Shown here: piece after piece, positions 1 to 13,500 of the stretch
Layout of the letters: every line of letters starts with the position of its first letter
Numbering within the stretch: position 1 is the first letter of the stretch
NCBI GenBank assembly: GCA_947561395.2
Contig: OX387184.1
Coordinates: forward strand, 28,324,766-28,388,765
Length of the DNA stretch: 64,000 nucleotides
Origin: Buxus sempervirens
Taxonomy: Eukaryota > Streptophyta > Magnoliopsida > Buxales > Buxaceae
Direction of reading: 5' to 3'
Program-made: the position numbers and the translations under genes
The notes under the pieces: model-generated
Seen by the model: only the letters and a program-made list of their open reading frames with translations
What the model was told of the DNA's origin: nothing
The model's database searches: none

Positions 1-149
1 AATCAAGAAATAGAAAATGAAAAAGAAAAATAATCATTGTGATTACATGCATGGTTAAAAATATCATGCCAATATGCTATATCAACCAATCTAGAAATGG
101 ATGTGTATCGCGATACTGTGTTAAATATGCATGGATAGGTTATAATCAT

Positions 150-2600
150 TTCAGTATTTTAGCAATAATTTTTTTTCCAAAGCTCCCTCATTGCATCTTC
201 GATAGCGCATTGAATGACATGCAGGATTAGCTTCAGATTCTTCATAATCATTCCAGGGCATGTTATGCGAACACTGAACATCCTGGCAATAAGATGCCCC
301 ATCCATGTAGTTGTGATATTGTATCTCATAATCTCTTTTGAATATATTGTGTTGTAGTGGTTCCTTGTTATCCCTCAACATTACCAGACTGACCCATCTG
401 CCCATAAGATGAGGAGTGAGAAGATGATCCTTCTTGGCCATACTTTTGTCCAAATCTGTGTTTGTGTGATGAACCTCTATGCTGGTAATCATATCCATAA
501 CTAGGCTGATAAGATGATCCTCTTTGGCCGTAACCATAATTATAAGAAGATGATGATCTCCTTGATCATAAGGAAAGATGATCTCCTCGACCTTGGATAT
601 GATCCACCTCCAAATATGCCTGAAACACCAACATTTAATATTTCTACTCCTTTTGTTATGACATCTAAAGCATTTGGCTGCATGACATCATCATGCCCTC
701 GTAGTTGATGTTTGGAATGGCCTTCACGTTGTTGCTGATGATACTAACATTGAATGGGAGGATGTGTGCCTTGGTCAGAATCCTGAGTGGCATGACCAAA
801 ATGCTGCTCCTTTTTAAAATAAATGCCACCATAACTAGCACCAATCCATACTCATCTAGACCACCTTCTGTTGGTGAACCACCACCATGACCGTTATGTG
901 AAGACCCACTAGTATCATCATCATTTCCATCATAATAATCATCGTCATCATCAGGAGGAATAGTTGCATCATTATCACGATCATGTCTCCTAGCTGATCT
1001 TGTCATCCTTTTAAACTCCTGTCATTATCTATCTTAGCATGGCTCGCCCTAGCCTGGCTCGCTCCTATAACTCCCTGATCAATTTGGCCCTCTAACCTTT
1101 GTGCTTCCTCCCTTATCATCACTAAATTTGTTATCTAAGCTTGTCAAATAGTTGTTTGGTCTGGTAGGCCTTCCTTCCTCATGCAAATCATCAAGAATTA
1201 CTTCTTTTGGGTTATTCAACCATTTTGTAAGATTCTTCTCCTCATCAAATATATATGTAAGGTTGATTGACTAAACTTATCCTCATCCCTTCTGTTTGTA
1301 TTTTGAAGATGCCTTATTTTTAATCTCATATTGTGTTGCACAAATATCAGCTTTTCTAACTTGGCATAACTTAGATGGTTGTGCACTTTGGTGTGAAAGA
1401 GAGAAAGCGCACTTTAGTTTTTCTTGCGGCCATTTGATTAAGCCGTTCCTGATAAAAGTCTAAGGCAACTCTTCTCAAATTTGGGGCATTGGTATCATAC
1501 AAGAACCATCGCTTTCTTGCAAGTAACCAACAAAAAAAAAAAAAAATCAAATCAAATCTCATTTAATTCTTTGGTGCAATGAAATAACTACTTTTATTTG
1601 TTTATATTCTTTTACATGGTTCATATATAGTCCTTGCCTTAATGGCAGTCGCTTCTCAAAATCCAAACATGGCATCTCTAAATATTTTCTCCTATAAAAA
1701 AAATACTATTAGTGATTGTCTGTATTGTATCAATAATTAGTCAATTACTCCTAAAAATCATGAATCACCTTTTTAAGCATTGCATTAGCACAGTTTAGAT
1801 ATCTGTAACATCAACATTGTTCTTCAGAATGCATTTATCAATTGTGTATCACTTCCAAGATGTTCATTGTTGCAATACACCGGATGGAGGTAGAATGTCA
1901 AAAGAACTTTAAAAAACAGCTTCATGGGGTGTAATCAAGACGACAGAAAAATTAAATGTTGTATCTTACTTGCACGATAGATGTCTTGGATAAGCTGGAT
2001 ATCATATTATTGATAATTGCACAATATCCTTGGTGATGTGAAGGTGCAGCTGCAGAAATAGCTTGCTTAGATATCTTAATAACTTCATACACATAATCCT
2101 TTGTGGTTTGCTTCTCTTTCATCATTTTCAACACCTTAAAAACAAGATTGTGTATTGCAGCTACTAACCGTCCATTATTTCAGAAGTTATTATTTAGAAT
2201 AATTTTTTCAACTTTTTTTTCCCAATCGGATCCCTTTTAACTTGACGTTCTTGCCATTGATCTGATAAGAACATCCTTCTCATGCCAGTATTCTTTGGAA
2301 CAATACTATTAATAGCATTAAAATTTGTAGTAAATGTGTGATGCCTGGCCTTAGTAGCTCTTATTTTTGTGCTGCCTTATGAGGTTAAGTACGCAATTGT
2401 TTTTATAAATAAATTTTTGGTTTTTTCAAGCATACTCTTCATCATCTTTTTCTCCCCAAAATCATGCAACATGAAATTGACGAAATGTACCACACATGGG
2501 GTTCAATAGAGATGCTTCCTTTTATGCATCAGTAATTCTCCAGCTTAAATTTATGGGGATTGGTTATCAGGAACAATTCTCCAGCTTTCTTGTAATATTC
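150..2600 (-). mobile_element. Decayed hAT-family transposase
   Basis: Read on the - strand, the order of motifs is that of a plant hAT transposase. Near 2480-2540 a DDE-region piece reads like IVPDNQ, then AGELLMHKRKHLY and TPCVVHFVNFMLHDFGEKK. Near 2250-2400 comes the segment ending QWQERQVKRDP. At 1960-2130 lies YVYEVIKISKQAIS. At 1330-1510 the dimerisation domain reads WFLYDTNAPNLRRVAL, then, in another frame, HTKVHNHLSYAKLEKLIFVQ. A D/G-rich tail lies near 860-990 (DDDDDYYDGNDDD) and a Y/G/S-rich tail at 150-540. The N-terminal BED zinc finger is absent and the frame is broken many times, so it is inactive. Terminal inverted repeats were not found. It probably sits in an intron of SART3, whose exons resume at 4441. 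Confidence 0.72.
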
Positions 2601-4440
2601 TTTGGGCTAAATTATGGTGACAATGTAGTGGCTTTATATGCAAGTTTAGGAAAATTATGAGGGATTTGAGGGAGGAGATTCCTGGGCGGTTAATAAGTTG
2701 TGGGCATGTATTGGGAGGATGTTATTTAATGGGCAGCTCATCTGAAAGATTTAAAGGCCTTGATTGGTGGATTTCTTGAAAAAATGAAACAAATTATGCT
2801 AGCGAATTGGCATTTATTTTTTTCTGTTATGCTACCGAATTATATACAACAATTTTTACAACATGGAAATGGGGAAGCACGTTCTGCATTTCTATACCCT
2901 TTTAATCTTCTTTTGGACTAATATCTTAATTATACAGGTTATCTCCAGTAGAAATGGGAACTCGATTGCGTATCTAGGGATAAAAGTAAAGTATTGTGCA
3001 AGAGTCTATGTGAGAAGCTCAGAATCCAATTTGAGGGATTTTGTGCTGGTGATAATGCAGAATTTCTGTTGTTGATGAGTGGGATATGTGACAATTGACA
3101 AGTGTACCAAAACATCTCTATGCATCATTTTAAATTTTCCCTAAAGTAAAATTCTCCTGGGATTTCCTTTTTCAACGTGCATCAAAATTTTCATTACATC
3201 TGTTCGTCCCTCATCTTGAATTTTCTTTTTTTATAAATTTTTTTTATGGAAAAACCTGTAAAGTAAAAAAAGTTTTTGGAAAATATCCTTATGCTAAAGG
3301 TGCAAAATTCTCCTCAAATTCAAAATTTAGAACCATGTTTTAATTAATGGGGATGAAACATGATTTATGGTTCTTAAGAGTGATTGGATTTTTCCTTTAT
3401 GCCATTGGTCTTGGTAGGATATAATGCAACCATTGTTACATACTTTCATGTTGCGTTTAGTTCCTTATGACAAAGTTAGTTCGTCACTGATTGTTTTCTG
3501 ACATGTTCTTTGGAAGTTAACTTTGTTTCTTAATTGATTTATGTATCCGTGGATAGTTTTAATTTGCTTTGCTCTTTTGAAGCAGTTTATTTAAGTTGAG
3601 GCCCCTGATTGATAAATTCTTGTGCATTTCTCAACTAATGACACCACATTCTTGTTGTTTCTCTTCTTAGAATTAAATTATTATGCATATCTTGGCTTAT
3701 ACCAAGTTATTTTTTTTCCTTTAAAAATATGTGAAACATGTATAATATGTGCAATTGTTTTGTGCAATGTAAGACCTTTGTTGATGAAATAGTTTAAATG
3801 GTAACTGGGGTTATAGTATAATTTATTAATTTTTTGATCCCTTAATTTTTTAATTATTATGAAATTATGACATTTGAGACAAGATGTAGAAATTACATGT
3901 TATGTGGTATGCTGGAGCAATGAGTTTATTGATGTGGATTGCTTTGAATTTTGAGTCTGCAATCAGAAGAGAAACAGAAAAAGAGAATTAGAAGATAGCC
4001 TCAATTATCTAGGAGAAATTTGGAAAGTTGTAATGTGTTCATATGATAGTTAAGGAATAATGTACGTGGTAAGGTCTCAAAAACTTATGTTTTTCATTTT
4101 AAATGAATGTTTGAATTTTATGGCCATGGTACCTATTTTGACCATGGACCCTCACTTATTGTGGCTAACTGAGTGTTTAAATTGCATCACTCTCCATTGG
4201 TCTTACATTTTCTGCACTTTCCTTGTTATTTATTATATTCGATCATCATGATAAAATAATAAATTGGTTCTCTGTCTATTGTGATTTAAATTGCTAAGTG
4301 ATGTAGAGCTCATGACTTACATTTGTGTCAAATTCTTCTATAAAATATGCTTATTGAGGGAGGTTTGCTTTCTGTTCTTGCCTTTTCTTCTCTACAGTTC
4401 ATTCTCTAGAAGTTAATTGATAGCTATTATATTTCTGCAG
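2600..4440. other. Intronic or upstream sequence, nothing recognised
   Basis: AT-rich DNA with short chance reading frames only. A 70-codon frame at 2863-3075 has no recognisable domain. The stretch ends with a pyrimidine-rich tract and the acceptor of the first SART3 exon seen. Confidence 0.5.
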
Positions 4441-4575
4441 AATTACTTAAAGTTTGAAAAATCTTCTGGGGATCCAGCTCGTGTTCAAATTTTGTATGAG
4501 CGTGCTGTTACAGAATTTCCTGTTTCTGGTGATCTCTGGCTTGATTATACTTGCTTTTTGGACCAAACTTTGAAG
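4441..4575 (+). CDS. SART3: SART3 exon a (HAT repeat)
   Basis: The exon follows a good acceptor (atatttctgcag) and starts in phase 0 with [14 protein letters not shown], a signature of the plant SART3 HAT domain. It ends DQTLK before the donor gttttt, in phase 0. A true start codon is not here; coding sequence must continue upstream. Confidence 0.93.
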
Positions 4576-7500
4576 GTTTTTCCTTATTCTGATTTTTTAA
4601 ATGTCAAAATGGGGGTGATTTCCTTACATTGTGAGTAATTGCCTATCTTTCATCTCAGGTTCCAAGTGTTTCAAAAGGTGTCTATTCCAGGGCCACGAAA
4701 AATTGTACCTGGATAGGAGAACTTTGGGTTAAATACTTGCTGTCTCTGGAACGGGCTCATGCTTCTGAGGAAGAGTTGTCCGATGTATGCTTTATTTGCC
4801 ATCTTCATCTTTCCAGAATATTTGTCCATGAATGATAATTAAACCTTATATTTTATAGATTGAGCCTAGCAATTTATTGGCCATACCTATATGCCATAAT
4901 TTTTCAGAAAAATAATTATTGAAAATAGTTTTAGTTAAAAATATAACAGTCATGTAGATTACCCCTAAACTAATCACACATCCACAATGAGGAAAAAGGG
5001 ATGTATCTTTGGTAATTTCTTGGAACCCAATTAATTATTATTATTTTTTTGTTCTAAAGAGAGCGTCAAGATTTTTGGAAATAGAGGTGCAAATCATCCC
5101 TTCCCATGCATGTAATTTATAATGAAAAGAAGGCCTAAAAATGTATACCTTGTAGAACTATGGGACATGAACAAATCACCCCTTTCTGTCTGCAAGTAAA
5201 AGGCTTTTGGAACTGAAATCCAAAGATTATAGAGCGTTAACTGGTTAATAGATGATGGTAAGTGGGTTGTTTTAATCCCCAATTGATTAGGCAGATCAGC
5301 TCACTTGAATAATGAGATGTGCTTTCTCTCTCTCTCTATCTCTCCCCCTTCTGGAAGTGTATTAATGGTAACTGTTAATACATTGTCCAATATTGACAAT
5401 ATCAATTGAGTTGACATTGGTCTGTATTTTTTTAGTATATTTTGGGAAACAATGTTCTTTATCATGCCGATTCGGGCCATAAATGATCCGTATGGCCTGA
5501 TATGGAATGATAATTTAAACACTGGGGGCAAGGGACTCAGGCATATGAAGGGCAACTGTAGCTCTCATAGGCCTCTCTTCACCATGACTGTCTTCTCCAA
5601 AGGTGGAATTGGAAATAGAAAAAAAGAAATAAACTGAAAAAATGATACTTCCTGAGTGGTAAACTTTTCATCAGAAGCTGAAGCCAAACACTTAATAGCA
5701 TTCTTTAGATTGTAGATTCTGATTCATCTTAGGGCTTTGGGATCTTAGAGATGTGAAGTTGAATATGTGGTTATATGCATAGCTAAATATTTTGTTGGGG
5801 ATAAGGATAATGGTTTTATATGGGTAGAGAAGTTCGACTGGAATATTGAACTAAAGTACCTGTTGGAGCTTTTTTTTTTTTTGATAGGTAAAAGAGTATT
5901 CTATATATGTATGAAATAGAACATGGTCCATAAGTACACCAACGGTGTACCTATGATACAGTGGACTAGAACATACAGCACATACAGGAAAAATTACATT
6001 GCCATTTCTCCTACTCATGGACCTATGATACAGTGGTCCAAAGTACCTGTTGGAGCTTCTATTTGTCAGGTAGGATTTAGTGGGAACTGCACCTCACTGT
6101 AAGGTCATAGGAATATTGGTGTTGAATGGTAGCATTGGATCAACTGCTAAAGGGTGTATATTCTCCATTTCAGCCACTCCATTTTGTTTTAGTGCTCTGA
6201 CCTAAGTGTTTTGATGCTCAATCTCATGCTATTGAAGGTAAGGTTCTAAGTTGGAGAACTAATACCTTTTCATTTTCGGGTCAGAGAGTAGAGATAGATT
6301 TACATAACTATTTTAATCATCTTATGAAATATCTTAGGAGGGTAAGACATTTTATCTTTGGATTTAAGATACAGTAAAAAATATCTGATATCATCATCTA
6401 CAAAGATGGCAAAATGTCTATACAGAAATGAAATAGTAGGGGAGGGACCTTGGACATCAGAATGACAAATTTAAACAGATGATTTCATTTATTCATGCTC
6501 ATTTTTCAACATTGTTCTACAAACTAACATAATTAACATTGGAAATCATGAACACTAAAAGTAAATATATCCGGAAACACAGTTTATATACTGCGAAGAA
6601 ACATGAACTCGTCCATAACTTCATCACATGGGCGAATCCTTATAGGCATACGAGTGATATCAGAATTGACTTATTGATGTGTTTTTGAAGCGGAATAAGT
6701 TGCATTGAGAAGTTACAATCTATGAGCTTTCATGACCACATTTTTTTTTCTGATATGAATAATGAATTATATTAAACAGAGAAGGATAAAAGTGCATAGG
6801 TAGTATGGGTATATGGGATAACCCCCATGGCCCCACCTAGAAAGCCAAAACTAAGTAATTTGTTGATAATAAAGTCCTGGAAAATACAATGTGTTGGAAA
6901 GAATGTTACATTGATTCAGATTTTTATAATGCTGCTAGCAGAAGTAAATTAGTTTAGAATTTGGAACTTAGAAATGATGGTGGACAGGGGAAGTTGTGGT
7001 AAAATGTTAATATTCCTTTCTTCTAATGTAGAAGATAGACCCATTAACAGTTCTATCTTTTTCCACACCAGAACAAATGCTGTAACTGGAAAACAAGGGT
7101 GACATACTTGTCCTGTGATCAGATGCACCTGAGTCAATAATATGAAGCAGAGAATTAGGAGAACTGGTGATGGCATGATGGGTGGAGGCACTGAGAAAAT
7201 CTTGTAGCTCTGCCTGTCATGGTGATGCCACATGCCACGTGCCACGTGCCACGTGTTGTTCTTTTTAAGAAAGGTGGCGCATGAGAAAATCCTTAATATG
7301 GGGTGGGTGGGGTTGTTGATGGCAGGTTCTCTGAAGGGAGGTAGATGGAGAAGGAGCATCAGGAAGGTTTTTATTGGTATGAAAGTTGGAGAGAATTTGC
7401 TTTTTGCATCTAGTATCCACCATCCACAACAGGGTGTCTGATGAGGAGGTCTAAAAGGGTTGCTAACTCATATGTCCAAGGGTCTAGGGCCTCTTTTGAG

Positions 7501-10500
7501 AGTGAGGTTCCAAGCCAAGCCGTTTTCTGACCAGGAAAGGATATCAGCTACTGAGGCACGCCTAAGAGATGCGATTCTAAAATCTTGAGAGCCAAAATAA
7601 GCCGTACAGGCCCTTGGAAGTCCGTTTCGGCTCTATTCCACACCATTATTCCTTGGACCAGGTTTTTGTTTGGGGTTTGGACTGGTATTTATTTCTGGTT
7701 TTACCTTTGGTGTTGGTTTTTTTTGTTTTGGGGGGTGGGTGGAAGTTCTATCCACACTGTAAGTTCCAGATTCTATCTACGATGATGGGGGTATAACCCT
7801 CTTGACATGAGCTTACATTCAATTCAAAGAAAGCAGTTCTCCTTTACTTCAAAACTAAGCTTTAATCAACTTAAACTCTGGACTAAGTCCTATGAAAAAC
7901 TCTGGCTTGTGAACATCTCGTATATGTATTTTAAGTTTCACATTCTTCTTCTTTGCTGCTCCATCTGATAGAATGCTGGATGGAATTACTCATAATGTGC
8001 AGGCTACTCCCACGTATTCTTAAGACCTGTAAAGCATCTAGCTGTTGTTTTCTCCCCATAACAGTAATTGGAGAAATCTTTGTTTTTGTTAGTATATCCT
8101 TGTATATTTCTTTTCCTCCGAATCTATGTCGCTGCATCGCAAATATTTTTTGCTTTCTTCCAGAATAAAGGTTCTTACTAATTTCTGGATCCATGGCGTT
8201 AAGATCCTGGTAAATGACAACCTGATATTCAGACTCCTACTTGTTGTAGGTTGATCTGATGTCTGTCGCTTCTTTGTTTTTCCCACTAATATACCCCCAG
8301 TTTTATCTTTTTCTTATAATCAAAGTTACTGATTGTGACCACTGTAGATTTTTTTTTCCCATTCACCTTGGTTGTCACAACCTGCATCCTTAAGAGTCAC
8401 ACTATGGCTACCTATGTGTGACAAAGCAATAAATTCTCCAATACCAGATGCATGCATTTTTCACCAACATCCCTACTCTGGATATAAGCTCTTTCATGTG
8501 AAAAAATCTTGTATACACCTGCATAAGAAGGAACAATCAACTAACTAGAATGCATAATCCAATCCAAAGCTCCAGAAAAAAGGAAAGAAAAAGCAATCAA
8601 GTGCTTAAACCCCATAAAAAGGATTCTCTTTTATTTCCATCTTTCTTTCACCTCTTTGTCTCCCTTTTTTGCTTTTCTTTTTCAATCCTTGAATACCACA
8701 GGTTTTCAGTTCCTGACCATATGGGTAAACGGTAGTAACTATGCTGTTAAGGATACTAAAATTTTGTGCCTTAGATAATAATCCCTAGAAAAGATAGGAA
8801 TGGGAAGTTAAAGAAAAGAGAAACCAAAATTCTGTTTGTGGACTCTCACAACTCTGATACCAAGTTGTAAACAGTTGTTAAGATCTTGATCCATGAAGGG
8901 ATGAGGCTAGAAGAACAGAGTGGAGAAGATAAGAGAAAACTTCATTGCTGATTGCCATGTCCTGGATTTCCCACAAAATTATGACAGCACCAATTTAAGT
9001 AAAAATAAGATTCATGTTAATGAGCTTAAAAGAAAAAATCTGTCCTGAATGACACACTGCATTTAAGGAATGACATTTGTCAAACTCGGTTTAGGAGGTG
9101 TTGCTACAGTTTGATCTACTGGCAAGATTGACGGAGTGCAACTGGCATATTTTCTTTGACATTGAGAAAGGAGCAAGAGCTGATGTTTGATATATCATAG
9201 GCATTTGTTTCTACTGATTATCCTGGGATGGGATTTGATTCTTCACGTCCAGTGTGGCGAACGGATGATATCTCTCATAATTTCTCATTTGATGAGTTGA
9301 TGGTCTTGGTTTTTATTGATGTACACTCTTCATCTAAGGGATCTCTTTCTCTTCTTTGTTTTTGGTTTTAAACTATTAAAACACAAGGAAAAAATTTGAG
9401 TGCACACTTGCATCTGTCTGATTTTCTTTTTAAAGGAATCTTATTGTTAACACTGTTTTTGTTGTCATTCTTGAGATACTCTCTTTCTATGATCTAAGTA
9501 AAAATGTTTTGCTTTCATCTATATGCATTATTTTCATGTTAAACCATAATGTTTGTATTTGCAAGTTCCATTTCCTTTTGGATACAAATCTTTTATGTCC
9601 TTGTAGGATAGTTCAAAATGAAGGGCTTTTTTCCCGTTTACTTGTTTAATTCATCTTAGCTATACTTAATTCTCACAAATAGAGTTTCCCATCCATTGCA
9701 GGTTTTTGAAAGATCACTGCTGTGCACCTTTTCAAGCTTGGAGGAGGTAAAATATCACTATTTCATCAACATCATATGACATTTTTGACCTCAAATTTCT
9801 ATTTTTGGTTTTAAACAGGCAATTCTACCATGCCCCAAAATATATTTTATAATGCCCCTATTTTTATGATAGTAATAATATGGATGATGGGGTAATATGG
9901 AATCTAGGAGGCGATTGCAGTTCTCACACACCTCTTGTGAAAACCCAAGCAGATAACCCAACTCACCTGTGCATTAATGTATAAACGTCCATGAAATAAA
10001 ATTCTGAATAAAACAATTAAATAAATTCGCCAAGATCTTGCACATAAGAAACCAATAAAATCCACATATAAATAACATTAAACCGATATTAGAGTGTACA
10101 TGAATAATAAACCGACCTACTAAGAATAACCTACTCATAATGTATTTTTTTTATAAGTAATGATATTTGATTAAGAAAGGAGAAGAAGAACATAGTACAT
10201 AGTACCTATGAGAATGAAAATACAAGTAAGTATGGGGATCCCTTTTCAGAAACAAAAAACATCGAAAAAGGTTATGAACTATAACCAATCCATGTGAGCT
10301 AACCACCACCCAAATATACACCAAAGGCCAAGAATCTGAAAAAACATCCCATGTACAATAATAACAACAAAAAGGACCAGCTTTCTAGGCTGAACACATC
10401 CCATAAAACTCATTTATAATTGGCCCGAAACAGAAGTTTGATCTCCGTGCTCCATGCTTTGCTAGTCTATCCGCTATTCCATTTGCTTCTCTAGGTATGT

Positions 10501-13500
10501 GGCTGAACGAGGCATTCAGTTCACGTGCCAAGAATCTTGCGCAACTAATGATGTGTGATAACCTCCATGACCCTAGGTCCTCCTGATGCATCCATCTCAT
10601 GATCGTGGCCGAATCTCCTTCAATAATGCAATGTGAAAATCCCCTTTTATTAGCCTCTGAAAGACCAAACAAAAGGGCCATCATCTATGCACGAGTAGAG
10701 TTACCATCTCTCACCGGACCACTGAAAATGAAAATAATCATCCCCGTACTATCCCTCCCAACTCCGCCAATGCCTGAAGGTCCAAGATTGCCGAAGGAGC
10801 TTCCATCAGCGTTTATCTTCATAATGCCAGTCGTAGGTGCTTTCCAAGAAACCCCACTCCTTGCCTTTATCCCAAGGGAAGAGAAGCAACACACCATCTA
10901 GTCTCTCAAAATTTGGGTGCAATTCCAATCTCGAAATTCCGAAGTGACAGATGCCTAGAAAGCTACATCCATTAGTATCTTATCAATCACTTGTTCCCTA
11001 CTAAGAAGGGCATCTCGGAAAATCCTCCGGTTATGCTCCAACCATATATGCCATGTCACTGCATGGAAAATCCACCCATATAAAATGCGGCCCCTGCTCC
11101 CTAGACCCGAAATCCTCCACTGCTGGAAAAAGTCTCCAAATGATGCGGGTAAGACCCACGGAATATCAATCATTTGAAATAAGCAACTTCATACTCCTCT
11201 AGTGAAATGGCAGTGAAGAAAGATATGGTCAATATCTTCACCTGCTTCCCTGCGTAGAAAGCACATGTTGGGTAATAAAACATACCTTTTCCACCTTCTC
11301 TGTAACATATCTGCCGTGTTTTTGTACGAAAGAGCAGCCTAGAGAAACTCCTTTATTTTTGGGGGCACCCTAGGTTTCCATAGTTTTGAGGCTGAAAAAT
11401 ATGCAAGTGGGGCATTAAAGTCTGGACGATGAGGGGCAAAAAAGGATTTACATGAAAAAACCCTGGAGGGAGACAAGGTCCAGATAACTCTATCCCTGGA
11501 TTCTGGGTCTATAAAGTAATCTTTGAGAGAATCAACAAAAGAGGCTAGATCCTCAACTTCATGGGATTGTAAGTCCCTTCTAAATGATAAGTTCCAAGCG
11601 AGACCCTCGTTAGACCAAGTCAAGATGTCAGAAACCACAGCATTAAGAAGATTGGCAACAAGAAACGAAGATGGGAAAGAGGTGGCTAAGGGAGAATCCC
11701 CCCACCATAGATCATGCCAAAAGAGAATAGAGGAACCGGAACCAATGCAAAGACGGATGTGAGGATAGAAAGTGTCTCCCAGTCTGACCACAGCCTTCCA
11801 TGGGCATGTACCTGTAGGCCGAGCTCGCATTTTAATGGTCCACCAATTAACCCCTCTTCTGTATTTGTTAGCTATCACTTGATGCCTTAGGCTTTCCTGC
11901 TCAAAGCTATACCACCACAACCACTTAGTCAAGAGAGATGAATTGCGAGAGGCTAGGTTCCCAATGTCCACCCCAACCCTTGCCTTGTCCTTGCAAACCA
12001 TTTTCCACTCAATCAAGTGAGACTTCCTTTCTCCTCCACCTTCCCACAGGAAGTCTCTTTGGATTTTCTCAAGAATGTCCACTACCCTTTTAGGCATCCT
12101 AAAAAGAGACATGTAGTACACTGGAAGGTTGGCTAATATCGCTTCAATTAATGTGATTCTACCCCCCAAAGATAGATAATTACTCTTCCACCTAGCCAAT
12201 CTCTTTTCCACCCTTTCAATGACCGGATCCCAAAAGCTCACCGATCTAGGAGATGCACCAAGAGGCAAACCAAGATAAGATATAGGGAGGACACCTATGC
12301 GACAGCCGAGCACTCCTCTAAGGTTTAGAGTAACTGAATCCTGAATGTTAAGGCCAACCAGCATATTTTTGCCCAATTGACTTTCAAGCCCGATATCATA
12401 TGGAAAGTATGCAGTATACTCTTTAACCATAGAATCTGATCCTTAGATGCCTCTAGAAAAACCATAGTATCATCCGCAAACTGGAGATGAGACACTTGGA
12501 GAGCATCTTTTCCAATCGTGAAACCATTAAACAAGCCCCTAGCCATTGCGCTATCCAAGAAGCAATGTAGCACCTCCGCCACTAATGAAAACAGAAAAGG
12601 GGACAAGGGGTCCCCTTGCCGCAAACCCCTAGAGGACTTAAATAAACCCACCACTGATCCATTTAGCAAGAAAGAGAATTGAACTTTACTCAGACATCCC
12701 ATGATCTACTTTCTCCATCGAAGCGCGAAACCTTTCCACTCCATTACAGCATCCAAGAATTTCCATTCCACTTTATCAAAGGCTTTCTCTAGATGCAATT
12801 TGCATAATACTCCCGGATGGCTTGAACGACGTTCAGCATCTACACATTCATTAGCAATAAGCGCACTGTCCATAATTTGCCGCCCCTCAATGAAAGCACT
12901 TTGGGATGATCCTATGATACTAGGAATCACCTTTCTCAACCTACAGGATAGGACCTTGGCAATGATTTTGTATAGACTCGTTATAAGACTAATGGGCCTA
13001 AAGTCCTTGATACCAACTGCTCCAGGTTTTTTGGGAATTAGTACTAAAAAGGTTGCATTAGTAATCTTGTGCACAGTCCCCCCCTGAAAAGAATTCCACA
13101 AATACCTTCATGATCTGATCTTTAATAGTCCCCCAATTCATTTTATAAAAGGATATCGTGAATCCATCCGGACCTGGAGGGCTTTATCTCCATCCATTTC
13201 CCAAATTGCTTCCCTAATTTCCTCTTCCTTGAAATCTCTCTCTAGCCAGTCTCTTTCCATTGCATTCACCTTTGATTGACCATTATCTTTCAAACGGCAT
13301 TTAAACTCTTGTTCTGACCTGTATAAGTCATAATAAAATTCCACTAGGCACTCCCCAATCTCCACCATGTTTTCAACCACCCTATCTTCAACCTCCAATC
13401 TATAGATAGCATTCTTACATCTTCTTCCATTTGCAACCTTATGGAAAAAAGCCGTGTTCCCATCTCCCTCCTTCAGCCAAGATATCCTTGATTTTTGTCT

